Source of the DNA: Niebla homalea
Taxonomy: Eukaryota; Ascomycota; Lecanoromycetes; Lecanorales; Ramalinaceae
Assembly (NCBI GenBank): GCA_019925105.1
Contig: JAHGAU010000038.1
Location: forward strand, 414,642-478,641
DNA length: 64,000 bases
Direction: 5' to 3'
Part shown: positions 1-11,596 of the stretch, piece after piece
How positions within the stretch are numbered: position 1 is the first letter of the stretch
Layout: each line of letters starts with the position of its first letter
Translations under genes and position numbers: made by a program
The notes under the pieces: generated by a model
Database searches by the model: none
What the model saw: the letters and a program-made list of their open reading frames with translations, nothing else
What the model was told of the DNA's origin: nothing

Positions 1-1
1 A

Positions 2-1153
2 GAGACTGAGGGTTCTCTCATTATGCCAGGAGGCAGAGCCGCTCTCTACACAATAAAACCTACTATCGGGATCGTCTCACAACAGGGCATTGTGCCCGTG
101 TCCTACCTATGTGACGCGGTAGGACCAATGACCAAGAACGTACTAGATCTCGCGAACTTGATGGATATTATCGTGGATCCTTTAAAGACGCAGGTACCAA
201 ATGGCGGCTTTGCGTCTGTGATGACGGATACTTGGGCGGACTTGAAAGTTGGTGTACTTGATCCCACCGAGTGGAATTACCCGGCTGTTGTCATAAAACC
301 TAACGAAGGGGCAACGGAGCAAATGGTACACTGGTCACACTTTACCCTCCCGCCCTTGCTAACAGTCGAACGAGTAGAACGCCGAGTTTCAGGCTGCTTA
401 TGCTAAGATCGAAAACATGGCGAAGGCGTTTCACAAATACGTCCCATTGCCCAATGGCGACGAGTTGGAGTTTGAGGGAGGCGACTGCCTCAGCACTCTC
501 TGCAGTATTAAACCCTCCGATCATGTTAATGCGTGGACAACGAGCGCCTTTGGCTGACACATTCATAGCTGCCTATTTCAAGCAAGATTTCGAGAATTAT
601 ACGTCTGGTTTAGAGAATTCGGCCGTTTACACCCTTCAGGGCTTAGTCGACTTTAATCGCAAGCATTCCGACAAGGAGCTTCCCCCAAGTGAGTCGGCTC
701 GATGGATGCTTGCTTGCACTGCTTACTAGTCCAGGATACCCTAGACAAGACAAGCTCGAGAAGGCACTCAACTCAAAGATCAGTGCCAGTACCCTCGACA
801 CAGCCCTGAAGCATGCTAGAGACGTCGGGAGGACCAAGGGAATTGACAAAATTCTAAAAGAGTATGACATAGACGTCATTATTGGGCCCGCGGAAAGTTC
901 GATGACAGACATTGCATCAGCAAGTGGTTAGCAAGAATTTTTAAATTTCTGGCAAGGGGCTTTTGAATTGACATACGCCACAGGCTACCCTATCGCAAGC
1001 CTTCCATTGGGATATCTAGATTTCAATGGGCGTCCTTTCGCCATGGCCGCTTTAGTTTCTGGTCACCAGGAGGCTACGCTGGTCAAGGTGCAAAGTGCTT
1101 GGGAAGCCACATTTCCTCCTAGGCGTCCACCACCCAGAGAAAATTTTGAATAA
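2..1153 (+). CDS. Amidase-signature hydrolase, 3' part (5' end outside window)
   Basis: Amidase-signature enzymes hydrolyse amide bonds with a Ser-cisSer-Lys triad. The window opens inside the signature: ETEGSL at 2-19 matches the segment carrying the nucleophilic Ser, followed by PGGRAALYTIKPT and GPMTK. I rebuilt five exons that splice in phase: 2-325, 393-504, 569-688, 735-926 and 984-1153 (306 codons with stop). Introns are 46-67 bp with GT donors and AG acceptors, for example GTGAGT at 689 and GTTAGC at 927. The last exon encodes GYPIASLPLGY, the usual conserved C-terminal amidase motif. The N-terminal half and the catalytic Lys lie upstream of the window. No frameshift is needed, so it is probably functional. 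The substrate is unknown. It lies about 1.9 kb from the UstYa gene, so cluster membership is possible but unproven. Confidence 0.85.
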
Positions 1154-3017
1154 CCCAGCGTCTGCATCAGCTGATGTTTTGGTCTCTGCCATTGGAAGCG
1201 GTGGGCGTAAGGATGACACAAACTCAAAGCTGGAGGCTAATAGGAAGTGGTGATGCTATGGGTACCTTGAATTTGACCGTCTAGCTAGCGGAATAAGGAA
1301 GATATCAATCGCTGAACACTTGTCACTCCGGCTTTCTTTGTTATTTCTTCGTGACCATGATGATTCGAAGTTCTATACTCTCCGTATGAGTCGCAACTTC
1401 ATTCTCTCTAAACGCCGCGTGAGGGCAATCTAGCCTTTTCAGCCCTCCAGGTGCTTTCTTCGCTGGTTCGAGACTCACACGCTGGCTGATCCCCTCGTGC
1501 GGAGTCAAAACTCAAGAACAAAGCAAGTTCGTCGGGTCTCTGACTATTGACATCGTACCATGGATGGTTCTCAAAACCACTGTAATTCGGATGCAAACTC
1601 TGAGAGCTGAGCAAAGGGCCCGCACAGCTGACCCGATGCCCGATCCTCATTTGCCCCCACCACCACAGGCCCAAAAACACCGTGATGTGGATGGAGAACC
1701 TGAGAGCTAAGTAAGGCCTCCCCGTACCTGACGAGACGCCTGATACCCACATGCTCTCACTGCTACCACCTAAAAATACCGCAATTTGATTGGAGAACCT
1801 AAATCTTGGGCAAATATTCCATAAGCCAGAGAAAATACCGGTGGTGTGAAGCAGAGAGGGAAACGCACGTCTGCTACGGCTTGGATGGGAAATTAGAGAG
1901 ATGTGAGAGCGAAGGATGCCTGCACGGATGGGTACATCCGCTGAGCTGTCCATTCCCAATGCTGCTTATCATGCTGGTAGCATCTTACACATCGACACAC
2001 TTACATTTCAACTTCCTGATCGTGGTTTCGCTCTGGGTCATCAACGTTGCAACGTCTCCAACATCTTTGATAATCACGATGTGAAGATCATATGAAAAGG
2101 CCGTGCGCGTTTCAACCATTTTCAAACATTGCCATGGCAGACCAAAATGTGGAAATCGCCATGCCCAATTCAACGCTAGAGAGTTGGATGATGATGGATT
2201 GGGCTAGTGGATATCATTTGAACCAATCTTATAAGTCATCTCGCGTGAAGGGATAAAAATGATCGTCAAGGATCTGGCCGTCCATCCATTCCATACACAA
2301 CATTCGCTACCTATCCACATATATATGTCAGGGTGGATAACCGCCATGAAATAATTGCGCACTAAACCCCACGTGTCTCTCATTTCCATCATCCATGTAT
2401 AACGCCAATACTTTCTCCTGTGTTTTTGAGATGCGGTGATGCCCGTGTTCACCGTGGATATCACTGCATATCTACCAATTCTTCCAACACAACACAAACC
2501 AAAAAAGAGAATAAACCATTTCATCGTACCTCCGGAGGTGGTGGTGGTGATGGTGATGTTGACCCCTCGAATTGCTGCAAGGGGAATCAATCCCATTCTG
2601 CAGCTGCTTCTTGCAAGTAGGTGCACATACTGATGCTGAGGAGGAATTATCATCGGATTTACATTCCCTACAGCCTCAAGTCAATCAGAAGATAAAATAT
2701 GATTTACCTAAGCTGTATGGAAAAGCCGCACGGATGAAAATTCCTTTCACTTTTACACTACAGTTTTGTTGGGTGGTCCCCAAAGCGATTTGAGTATTAC
2801 TTAGAGAGGCTCCTAAATCTACCTCGATCGCTATCACGCATGATGTGAGGAGCTTCAGGAGGACCCACGCCTGTGGACACTATTTTTGTCAGCCTATTCA
2901 CGATTTTGACCAATCTTGGTCTTCATGGCAAATCATCCCTGCTTCTACATTCTTTCTCGGCATATGAGAGCGCTACTTCCCCACCCAAACAGCAGGTTCG
3001 CGTATGCCTAGACCCGC
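1154..3017. other. Intergenic, amidase to UstYa
   Basis: Apart from the degenerate 100-bp duplication I see no gene. Open frames here are short, lack conserved motifs and do not join through plausible introns. Both flanking genes end towards this gap (convergent). Confidence 0.6.
1577..1803. repeat. Degenerate tandem duplication, about 100-bp unit
   Basis: Two diverged copies (1577-1677 and 1678-1777) plus a partial third (1778-1803) share the order accgt-attYggat-gagaacctgagagctRag, then cYYgaccYgatgcc and a CAC-rich end. No long plus-strand frame runs through all copies. It sits in otherwise featureless intergenic DNA. Confidence 0.55.
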
Positions 3018-4095
3018 TTAAGGCGGAGGATCAAGCCCAGGAATATCACTCGGCCTTCGCATCTGGTGGTCGGTCCCGGGGGCTTGGTGCTCTTTACTCC
3101 ATGCCACAACGCCATCCCAATTGCGGCATTTGTGCTGGGTGTTGAAGTTCGGCCACGGTGTAGGCCGCCTGGCAACCCAGGTGTGGGTGATGACCCCGAC
3201 ATCCACGTCGCAGGTGAGCTTTTGCCGGAGCATTTCAATACAATGGTCTGAAAAGATAGGCTACTTGAGCGATCTCATGTACTAAGATTGAAGGAGGGGT
3301 TGGGGTTGCAAGTACTGACCGACGTGAGTACGGAGCAAGTCTGGCGGATCGGTAAAGGTGAGGGAGCGATTTTGGTAGTAATCTGGATAAGTATACTCGC
3401 GTATCAAGTTCTACAGGATGAATCGAAGTATGAGCAATCATAGCTATTGTTGTCGTTCGACTTTCCGATACCACGACTTTTCTTACGTACCAGGCAGTGC
3501 ATCTGATGGTATACTTCGAGGCCGGCGAAAATGCCACCTCCTTGACTCTCATTCAGCCGGACGACGTTCTCCGTTAGAGGGTGACCAAGCTTCAGATATT
3601 CTTCTTCAGATATGCTAAAGGCTTCGGCTATCGACGAAGATCAGCTCGCGTTCACCCGTGGAGAGAAATGACAGTACTTGTTTCCTTCCTCACAAGAGTC
3701 TCCCATGCGGCGTCAAGAGAAGGATTGGGTTCCCCCCTGAAGGGAGAAGGATAGTCTAGCGTGCCATTGAAAAAGATGTCTTCATAGGGAAGAATGGCCG
3801 AAAGCGCAGGGGCTATTCTACAGTTAGCATGATGCCAACATTGAGCGTTCGCGCACTAACACCAAGTGTTTTCTTGACGGGTACAATCGATAGCAGATGC
3901 AGAGCTTGGTCTGAAAAGGAAGAATGCCAAGACGCCTGCTATGGCAGCAAGATAGATTGCATGTGTGACCCATAGTAGGTGAGCTCGGAATTTCTTTGCT
4001 CCCTGAGGCGTATCATAATAGTATCCATCTGCGGACAATAGAGGCTCGGCTGATAACTTGCTGGCAAGTGCGGTGTGTTCCTTGTGATAGTCCAT
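3018..4095 (-). CDS. UstYa-like oxidase (DUF3328), candidate RiPP-modifying enzyme
   Basis: UstYa-family proteins are membrane-anchored, probably copper-dependent oxidases that cross-link or cyclise ribosomal peptides in ustiloxin-type pathways. Five exons splice in phase: 4095-3861, 3812-3678, 3627-3491, 3410-3320 and 3247-3018, giving 275 residues, normal for the family. An N-terminal cytosolic stretch is followed by one membrane segment (about residues 43-60), then WSPAL, the family motif FFNGTLDYPSPFRGEPNP, and both diagnostic HXXHC motifs: HQMHC (164-168) and HVDHC (198-202). A C-terminal WPNFNTQHKCRNW follows. The start at 4095 is the first ATG; the frame upstream opens only with TTG. 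It is transcribed away from the repeat precursor at 5587, with 1.5 kb between the two starts. Family assignment is firm; the substrate is inferred from the neighbour. Confidence 0.9.
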
Positions 4096-5586
4096 CTTGA
4101 TGTACTCACTGGAGTATGAGGCGTTGTATATCAAATCTCATAGAAGCAGAGAAGCACGACGTTCGAAAAATGAATCGACTAGTTTTGTTCTGAGTCTGAG
4201 CCAAAATCACGCTCCTTCTCAAACCACAAGCTCAGATTTACAAAGCTGAAGCTCACCTCCGGCGCAGTGCCATTGTTCCATCCTTATGCGGATGGAACAT
4301 AGGGTAATAGTAGCAGTGGAGAGTACCGCAGTGAGTAAGCGGCGAATGTTAGTGTGAAGTCAGTACAGAAGATCACAACTTCAACGCGGTTGAGGATGCC
4401 AGGATTGATGTCCGATGCAGGTTTCTGACTACGATATGCATGGTTTCAATATGCGAGCCCAGGCACTTTAGCAATGGCCGTATATGAAGCGTAGAAGCAC
4501 CCTCTCACCGCTGGGGACGAAGACCGTCGCATGAGTACGACGCGAGGAACTTCCTGATGAAGCTTGATTGAGGCGGACATGCAAGCAAAGTCTCGCCCAG
4601 AATTGCCTTTCTGATAGTAGCTTCTCCACCTAGATGCGTGGTGGCATTAGTTTTTCAGGGATGCTAGTTCATCTTGAGATTAGTTTGAACAATTGCTCAT
4701 CTGAATATCAATAGATTGAAGCCAAGCGAAGATTCAGTTGCTGACGATGCAGCAGATAGAAGGCAAGCGAAGGCTCAAACTTGCTGACTATGCAGCAGCT
4801 TATGCATAGAATTAAGAAGCGAAACAAATAAGCAAAGCTTATAAGGCAGCGGTGTACTAGTAACCAGACCAGACCTTTTTACGCTAAAACCGTCACAGAC
4901 GATCGACACCGTATTCGTGGAGGCATCGGCCTTATCCATCAGCGGTCAGGCCTTTCTTGAGCCTCAGAGTGACTGCATCTTGTCCGGTCATGCATCAAGT
5001 CGTTCTCTCATTAGGCAACTCACTAGCAATGATTTCTCATCTTCTTGCGGCGCGCCCCATAGACCCCATCTTGGGTATAGTTCGTGGCTTCATCCCAACA
5101 TCGAACGTCATGTATATGGTGGCTTTTGGACGGATGTAGCCTATCATGATGACCCTCGCTAGTCAATGGACAGCCGCTCTGGTCCCATGCACCAATTTGA
5201 AAGCGGAGAAGCCTGTGACGCATTTGGATATGACATCTAGATCATCATTCCAATGACAAGGTTCTCCCAGATGGATCCATGGACATATCAATTGGCTCGC
5301 TAGTAGTAGACCTGCACCATCTTCCCCATCCCAAGCGGTAAGCCGGATGCAAAGAAGCCTCGAAGAGGCCTAACACTAATTCTTGCTGCTTAGCAAGAAG
5401 CAGACTGGTCTCAGCATGTATGATTGCAGGAACGGTGACAATTCTATAAAAGACCGCTCCTTCTGCTCCAGAATGTTCCCTATCCCTTCACTCAAGTACA
5501 GATTCCAAACATCCCAGACTTTCTTTATATATGAGACATTCCGAATCCTCTCTTGAATTCCAAGGAATACGAGTCACGCTTTCAAC
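4096..5586. other. Divergent intergenic region between UstYa and precursor genes
   Basis: This 1.5-kb region should hold both promoters. A short frame at 4957-5139 encodes a hydrophobic stretch but has no recognisable motif. I found no further HXXHC-bearing frame, so there is no second UstYa copy here. Confidence 0.5.
5445..5452 (+). promoter_or_regulatory. TATA box of the repeat precursor gene
   Basis: TATAAAAG lies 135 bp upstream of the ATG at 5587 and is followed by a C/T-rich stretch typical of fungal transcription starts. Such a consensus TATA box suggests a regulated, strongly inducible gene. Confidence 0.5.
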
Positions 5587-6092
5587 ATGCACATCCGACC
5601 CATCCTTGCCCTTGTGGTTGCGTCCGCTGCCTTGGGCATCGCAGCACCCATCCTTGAGCCACGCAAGTAGCTCAGTCCAACTCGGCGAATGTTGCTGATG
5701 GATTCGTAGTTGATGTCGTCAAGCGTGAGCCCCAGGAGAACGACCTGAAGTACAAGTACGGCAAATACGCCGAGGAGAAGCGTGAGCCCCAGGAGAACGA
5801 CCTGCAGTACAAGTACGGCAAATACGCCGAGGAGAAGCGTGAGCCCCAGGAGAACGACCTGCAGTACAAGTACGGCAAATACGCCGAGGAGAAGCGTGAG
5901 CCCCAAGAGAACGACCTGCAGTACAAGTACGGCAAATACGCCGAGGAGAAGCGTGAGCCCCAGGAGAACGACCTGCAGTACAAGTACGGCAAATACGCCG
6001 AGGAGAAGCGTGAGCCCCAGGAGAACGACCTGCAGTACAAGTACGGCAAATATGCTAGCTCTGAGGAGGCAGCGGAGGGCACTGCCGTCTGA
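5587..6092 (+). CDS. Secreted Kex2-repeat peptide precursor (dikaritin/ustiloxin-type RiPP candidate)
   Basis: ATG 5587 opens an N-terminal signal peptide (MHIRP, then hydrophobic LALVVASAALGIAAP). The frame stops at 5668, but removing a GC-AG intron (5663-5709: GCAAGT donor, GCTGAT branch-like site, GTAG acceptor) joins it in phase to an exon at 5710-6092, giving 152 residues. After a first Lys-Arg come six units of EPQENDL(Q/K)YKYGKYAEEKR; the last ends in an acidic tail without KR. Kex2-type cleavage after each KR would free 19-mers containing YKYGKY. Known dikaritin precursors have the same layout: signal peptide, repeats, Kex2 sites and a Tyr-containing core. The UstYa gene nearby supports a cyclised Tyr-rich peptide. 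It could instead be a repeat pheromone or other Kex2-processed secreted peptide, but the UstYa neighbour makes RiPP likelier. The intron is inferred. Confidence 0.8.
5727..6055 (+). repeat. Six 57-bp in-frame tandem repeats
   Basis: Units start at 5727, 5784, 5841, 5898, 5955 and 6012; the sixth diverges after the GKY codons. By eye the first five differ only at two sites: unit 1 has AAG for CAG (Lys for Gln), and unit 4 has CAA for CAG (silent). Near-identity at DNA level points to recent expansion or gene conversion. Confidence 0.95.
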
Positions 6093-7248
6093 TTCTCTTC
6101 CGATCCACGGCGACAAGCGCCGTCGTTCGAGATGTTAGGATCTCCACACGCCCTGCGGCGCATTGATACTGATCTGCATCATGAAAGAGGTCTACATTTC
6201 GGTGCTTCCTGCCCGTACGCCCAGTCACAGAGGCTGGGTGTTCACGCAGCAGCTTAGCTTTAGTATTTCCCTGACAATCAGGTTCCTGCAAACATTTATG
6301 AGAAGCTTTCCATGTCGTGCTTTCCTCGTTGAAACCTTTTCCTCGTAGTACTGCAATAGCTGCATGGGTGGCCGTCACGAATCGATTCGAATCAGAGGGA
6401 AATGATCCCAAGAATCCTTGGCTTTTCTAGGAGAGAGATTGATCCAGGAGGCCCCGATCTACTGACAGAGATAGCCCATAGTAGGATCCGTTCCACTGGA
6501 GTGAGCAAGAAGTAGGCTGGCTATAAATATAGAGAATAGAAACGACCCTGGGCTTTGCTAGATGCACGTTGCTAATATTCTGCTCCTACTTAGTATGAGA
6601 GAGAGAGGTAGATAGGTCAAGGATAAAGCGCGGAGGATTGATGGCGTGTATACACTTGAGCTGTGTATTTCAGCGGCTCCTTACGATCTTGGTAGCACTT
6701 CAACTAATCATCTCAGCCTCCATTCATTCTTCAGATTATTTGTTGGATATTCCTTGTCAACATTTACAACGCTACCCGAAGCTCTGACTCGACACACTCT
6801 CTGAAGAAAAAATGATAGGCTCTGTCCACATTTCAAACAAGTTTGAACATTTGCTGTGTAGCTAAAACGCCAAAACCGCTTACCCCAACCCAACGCCAGA
6901 GAGTGGAGATATGATGGATCTGGTTAGCGTATTTTGTTCTGCCTGGTTCCAATCTACACAATGATGCCTCCGTACGACATGGGATCAACTTTGTGAAAAT
7001 TATAGAGATGACCACGGCAACTTATTTGCGAGCAATGATCGCTTGACATCTTACCAAATCCACTATAACTACAGAGATCACGGGAGAACCATTAACATAA
7101 CGGTACAAACTACCGCCATCAATTGAACGATGCCCAAGAAAGACACCGCCTTACATTGAACAATGCTCCGGGGGGTATACCTCGCAAAACACACAACGCC
7201 CTGCTTGGCACGGCCAGATATCGTTGATCATTCCGTGTTAACATCCAA
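6093..7248. other. Intergenic
   Basis: I see no supportable gene. The short frames on both strands lack motifs, and those overlapping 5574-6163 on the minus strand are antisense to the precursor repeats. Confidence 0.55.
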
Positions 7249-10200
7249 TCATTGCATTTCCATCAGCTCATCAAAAGCATTCATTCGTTGTCCCTCTGGA
7301 CGTCGTGTTGTCCCTTCCAACGCTGCAGCGAATTCCTCGCAATCTAGAAACACCCTCTGTAAGCGAATGTCTCAATAGGCATGAAAGATCAGACTCACCT
7401 CTCACAGTCTCAAAAGCAATAGTCACAGGTCCGACCTTCTTTCCCCCATCTTCCTTCCTCTCTCTGGAATCCCTTGCCACAAGATTCGCCATATCGATCT
7501 TCCTCCCTCGATCATACGGCAGCTTCGGTAAGGTTGCCCGATTGCTATCCCGTTTTTGATCCAGTGCATTCCTAGGAACTGCCATGCTCAACCACTTGTC
7601 CTCAACTTTGTCATCCCATCGGCTGATGAGCCGCACACTATTTCCCTTGAGCCAGAGTTGGACTTCTGCCGCACCTTTATTGGACCTAACACTGCCGAAC
7701 GGGCGCTTCGGTGGCGATTTGGTGGTGATGTACCCGGCGCGACGAGAGAAGATGAGAGTAAAGTCTGAGGTCAGTGAAGACATGAATGCGGCTGCGACAG
7801 ATTCTTCGGTAAAATCGATGCTGGTGTGGCCGATCTTTTTGTCGCAGTGGGAGAATTGAGGGGGCTCGTCGAGGGGCGGCTTGTAGAGCTTGTCCACGTG
7901 CGTGGAGATGTAGTCTGTGTAAGAAAGTTGAGGCAGCTTGACGCGACGAGCAGCACGATCGTAGACAAAATCGATGTCTCGGTATAGGTAGAAGAGATCG
8001 GAATATTTCCAATCGTGACGAGTGCGGGTTAGCATGAGAGCTTTGTACTTCTTCTGGTTGGGTTCATAATCCGATATCATGTATACCGAATGGGCTTCAG
8101 AATTGCCAGTCCAATCATAGATTGGCTGGTGTACAAGATGCAGAATCGTTTTCTCGAAATCGTCCGCGTCTTGAGCGTTGCGGAAAAGAAGGGACAGGGC
8201 CATGTTTGGGTTATGATCGTCGTAAACATAGGTATAGATTCGATGGTAACTCCCGTCAGTCCTGTTGCCGCTTTCGTGGGTACAGTCAGACCATTTCATC
8301 TCAACTTTACGTGCTATGTCACTGTCACAGCGAATTTGGACACGCGAGAGCGGGAGGAACAATTCAGAACACCACGGCCTCTCTTCGCCCGCAGAGGACG
8401 AGATGACGAGACGGCGGGTCGTACGCCAACCTTCTTTGCATGTAGTTTCTAGGATGCGCAGATCACATGACTGAAACCGTTGCTGAGGACTCATCTGCTT
8501 CATGGTGTCGGCTTTGAGCTGCTCAAAAACCTCGACTGATCGACTGAAGAGAAGAGTCTCCGTCGCGGACTTGAGCTGTCTTGGTAATCGACGTCTGACT
8601 GCTTCGAAGTATGCTCTAGGGATGTACATGAAGTTCTCAAGATCTTCTTCGTTGGTGAAAGCAACCGTGATGTTCGTGGAACCAAAGTTGAGGGGTATCG
8701 CTTCCCGTGGGCGCAGGCCGGCTCCAGCAAAGGGACTATTTGGAACCTCCTTTTCTTGCAGATCTTGATCGGTGAAATCCCTTGTCAAGCCAAGAGTGCC
8801 ACTTTGATTACACAAGGTTACTTTCGGCTCACTCTCGCCTTCCTTGATGGAGAGCAAAAGCATATACGGAGCTCCCTTTGACCTCATCCTATGACTTTTG
8901 CGGCCAATGGCTGCATTGACGAATGTGCGGAATAGTACCTTTTCGTCCTCTGCTCCAGCATCTTCCTGCTCGACCGTGACCCAACGCCCATTCTCTAATC
9001 CAGGGAACATCTCTTCTCCCTCGTAGGTCTCTTCCTCTGGTTGCAGAAACTCCCAAATATTCAAGTTTTGCTCTAGCAGGCCACTCTTGTCAGGAGCATC
9101 CACTGGCTGGAAACCGTTCAAGTCCTCGCTGATACCATCGGAAAGATTGTGAAACAGCTTGCGATTTTCATGAGTCATGAGAGAGGAGACATTGTCGCCA
9201 TGCAAGATGACATTATGAAGAATCCATGATGCTTTTAGCAAATCGACGTAGGCCTGGTTCACTGCCGTGGCGCCCTCACTAGACACACTGAAGCTTACGT
9301 GAGAAGTATATCGCCGATGGTCATCGTCAAGTCTTGTGTTATAGCGAGCCTTGAGCAGCCACCAAGTCGCTACTCGAAGCCAGTCCTTGGCATTGAGCCG
9401 CCTGATCTTCAATTCATCTTCAGCAAGCTGTTCAAACCGTGCGCGCAGAGCCTCATCTGGCTGATGCTGAGGATGCTGCCTGACAATGCGCAATGGTTTC
9501 GCTGATTGTTCCTTGCGCCGAATCTTTTTTAACTCTTTCATAGCTTCTGCAACGACCTCTTGTATTTCAGGATCCTTACTTCCCAGACCATGAGCACTTG
9601 GTTTGCGAGCTGATTCCGAGACGTTTGGCATTAGTCGCTTTCCAGGTCGCCTCTGGGGGTCATAATACGAATTGAGATCGTCGTCATCCTCCTCCTCCTC
9701 ATTATCATCATCGATCGCTGTGGATTTCCCAGGAGGGCCCGATTGGCTGGGTGACAGCGCTTTAGGCACGTTTAAGTTCGAACTCTTCCTCATTCTTCCC
9801 ATCGCTGGAGCACCTTTCTTGCGTGGCATAGACCGGCCATCCTCTGGATCGTCTTCATCATTTGGGGGAGTGATGTCTGATGAGGTGGTGTCAGCGAGCG
9901 TAGAGCCTGTGAATGCTCGGGATAGGCCTTGCAGTCCAAGACCGTCTGAGTCTGGTGTCTCGGCGCGGGCTGTAGAAGTAGTTCGAGTTTTACGAAGAGG
10001 AGCGAGTTCGTCCAGTTGATCCTCGTCTTCTTGTTCTTGCTTTGCTCCGTCAGCACCTGGAACCTCTTGTCGCTCCAATGCCTTCATCATGGAGCTCTCG
10101 ATTCGTGCGAGGGAGGAGCTAGCAATTTCAAGGTCAGCCAGGATCTTGAATGTCCGGGTCTGGAATGTGACGTACTTGCCTATGGAACTCATGCATAGGC

Positions 10201-10603
10201 TAATGTTGCACGTATGAGCCATGATCTGGCTTTTTAAAGCGTTGATCTCCCCTTGCTTCATCGAGTACTTGATCCTCCGCCAGAATTGGATGCCTTCGTT
10301 CAAGCCCAGCTCTCGATACTTCATGGTCAACCTCTTCAGCTTTGACAGAGTATGAAAGCACGAGTGAAGGCATCTTTCCAGTGTCTCCTTCCTGTTCTCG
10401 CCAATGCGCTGGAAGAACGATTTGTCCGAGTTGATGTCATCCCTGAGTGTACGCAAAACACCTTGCAGTGAGCAGAGCTCATTCACAAGCTGCCTGAAGT
10501 CGTCGGGTGCTTCTCGTGCGACCAAATAGCAGCCATGATAAAGGTCCCAGGCGAGCTTTGTCAATGCCAATATATCCCCCACACCCCAATTGATCATTGA
10601 CAT
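7249..10603 (-). CDS. Large protein with STAND-type fungal N-terminal domain, unknown function
   Basis: ATG 10603 opens a 1066-codon exon (to 7406). A 49-bp intron (7357-7405, GTGAGA donor, TTACAG acceptor, phase 0) leads to a short last exon ending at 7249, for 1101 residues. Without the intron the frame runs into an unrelated tail; with it the end reads as an acidic helix with DCEEFAAAL and MNAFDELMEMQ. Residues 1-160 are helical (DILALTKLAWDLYHGCYLVA) and resemble fungal N-terminal domains found on STAND/NLR-like proteins. Next come an acidic Ser-rich linker with DDDNEEEEDDDD (about 300-320) and a large C-terminal half with beta-rich stretches. No NACHT, NB-ARC or P-loop is visible. It is divergent from the gene at 11597, which has a similar N-terminal region. 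Confidence 0.8.
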
Positions 10604-11596
10604 GATGGAAGTTTTGTGTGTATTTAAATTGGTATTAGCCAGTCATCTCACTGCCCCGAATCCAACAGACAGGTGCTTGGGTTCGGGTAATAAGTTGGCT
10701 TTTGGTCTACAGAGCCGCATAGGGCCAGCCCAGGTCCGGAGCGGGGTTGTCTGTGAGGAAGCGATCGAAAGCAGTACCCTTGACTGGCCTTATGCAGGTA
10801 GCTGCAGCTGGATACAGGACCGTGTGATTCGTGGTGCTGACGAGTGCCGATCCAGACAGATATGTCTACATGATTATGAGACGAAAAGAATCATAAGGCA
10901 AGGCAAAGGCTGAATGATAAGAAGTGACTCAAAACCTAAGGCTCCAACGTAGGTAGGTACCTTACCTTATGATGTTACAGAACGATTCGCGGAGTCATAG
11001 GGCATGGAGGGGGCCGTTCTAGCCGCAAAGTTAGTGGCTCTCCGTGCCCCTTACAACACACAGGCTTCATAGATGGATAGGTAAGGTACTTGACGGTATC
11101 ACGTGCCCTAAGAAAGACCACATACAACGCAAAACCTTCTCAATATTAATGGGTGCAATGACGATTGTACGCTCAAATAGGATCCGTTGCCGGCCGCTCG
11201 CAATGAAAAAGAACGCAGTCAAAACCCTCACCTAGCATCATTGAGCCACTGAGCCACAGCATCGTAGCAACGTTTTTGTGGGCCTGAAAACGGTCTTTCA
11301 GTCATGTGCAGTTTACGGGCATGAGAGCCTAGCCGGTCAAGGCAAGTCGTCAAAAGGCCTCGAATCATAGCTCACGATTTAATGCGGCTTTCAGCTGAGA
11401 TGAGGCGGTGCTATCAGCTAGTCGGAGGCGCACGACGCCATTCATTTGAATACCCGCAGGCATCATAGCCTTCTTTCTTCATTTTGTGTATTGGTCAGTC
11501 CCGCGAGCAGAGAAGAGTCAAAAGGTGTCACTAAAAGAAACGCAATCGTAGTCGCTCCATTAGCTTAGAAGGATCAGTAACGATGCATGCCTTGAA
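10604..11596. other. Divergent intergenic region
   Basis: This is about 1 kb between two divergent genes with related N-terminal domains. It contains short direct motifs (gtaggtaggtacctta near 10950) but no coding signal I can support. Confidence 0.45.

Noticed and set aside
1408..1959. 183-codon minus-strand frame
   Set aside because: It runs through the degenerate tandem duplication, is Ser/Arg/Trp-rich and matches no family known to me.
4917..5162. Small gene between UstYa and precursor
   Set aside because: Two overlapping short frames without motifs or a convincing start; no HXXHC motif or zinc cluster.
5574..6163. Long minus-strand frames with Leu/Val or Tyr/Ser repeats
   Set aside because: They are antisense to the in-frame 57-bp repeats of the plus-strand precursor; only the plus strand has a signal peptide and Kex2 sites.
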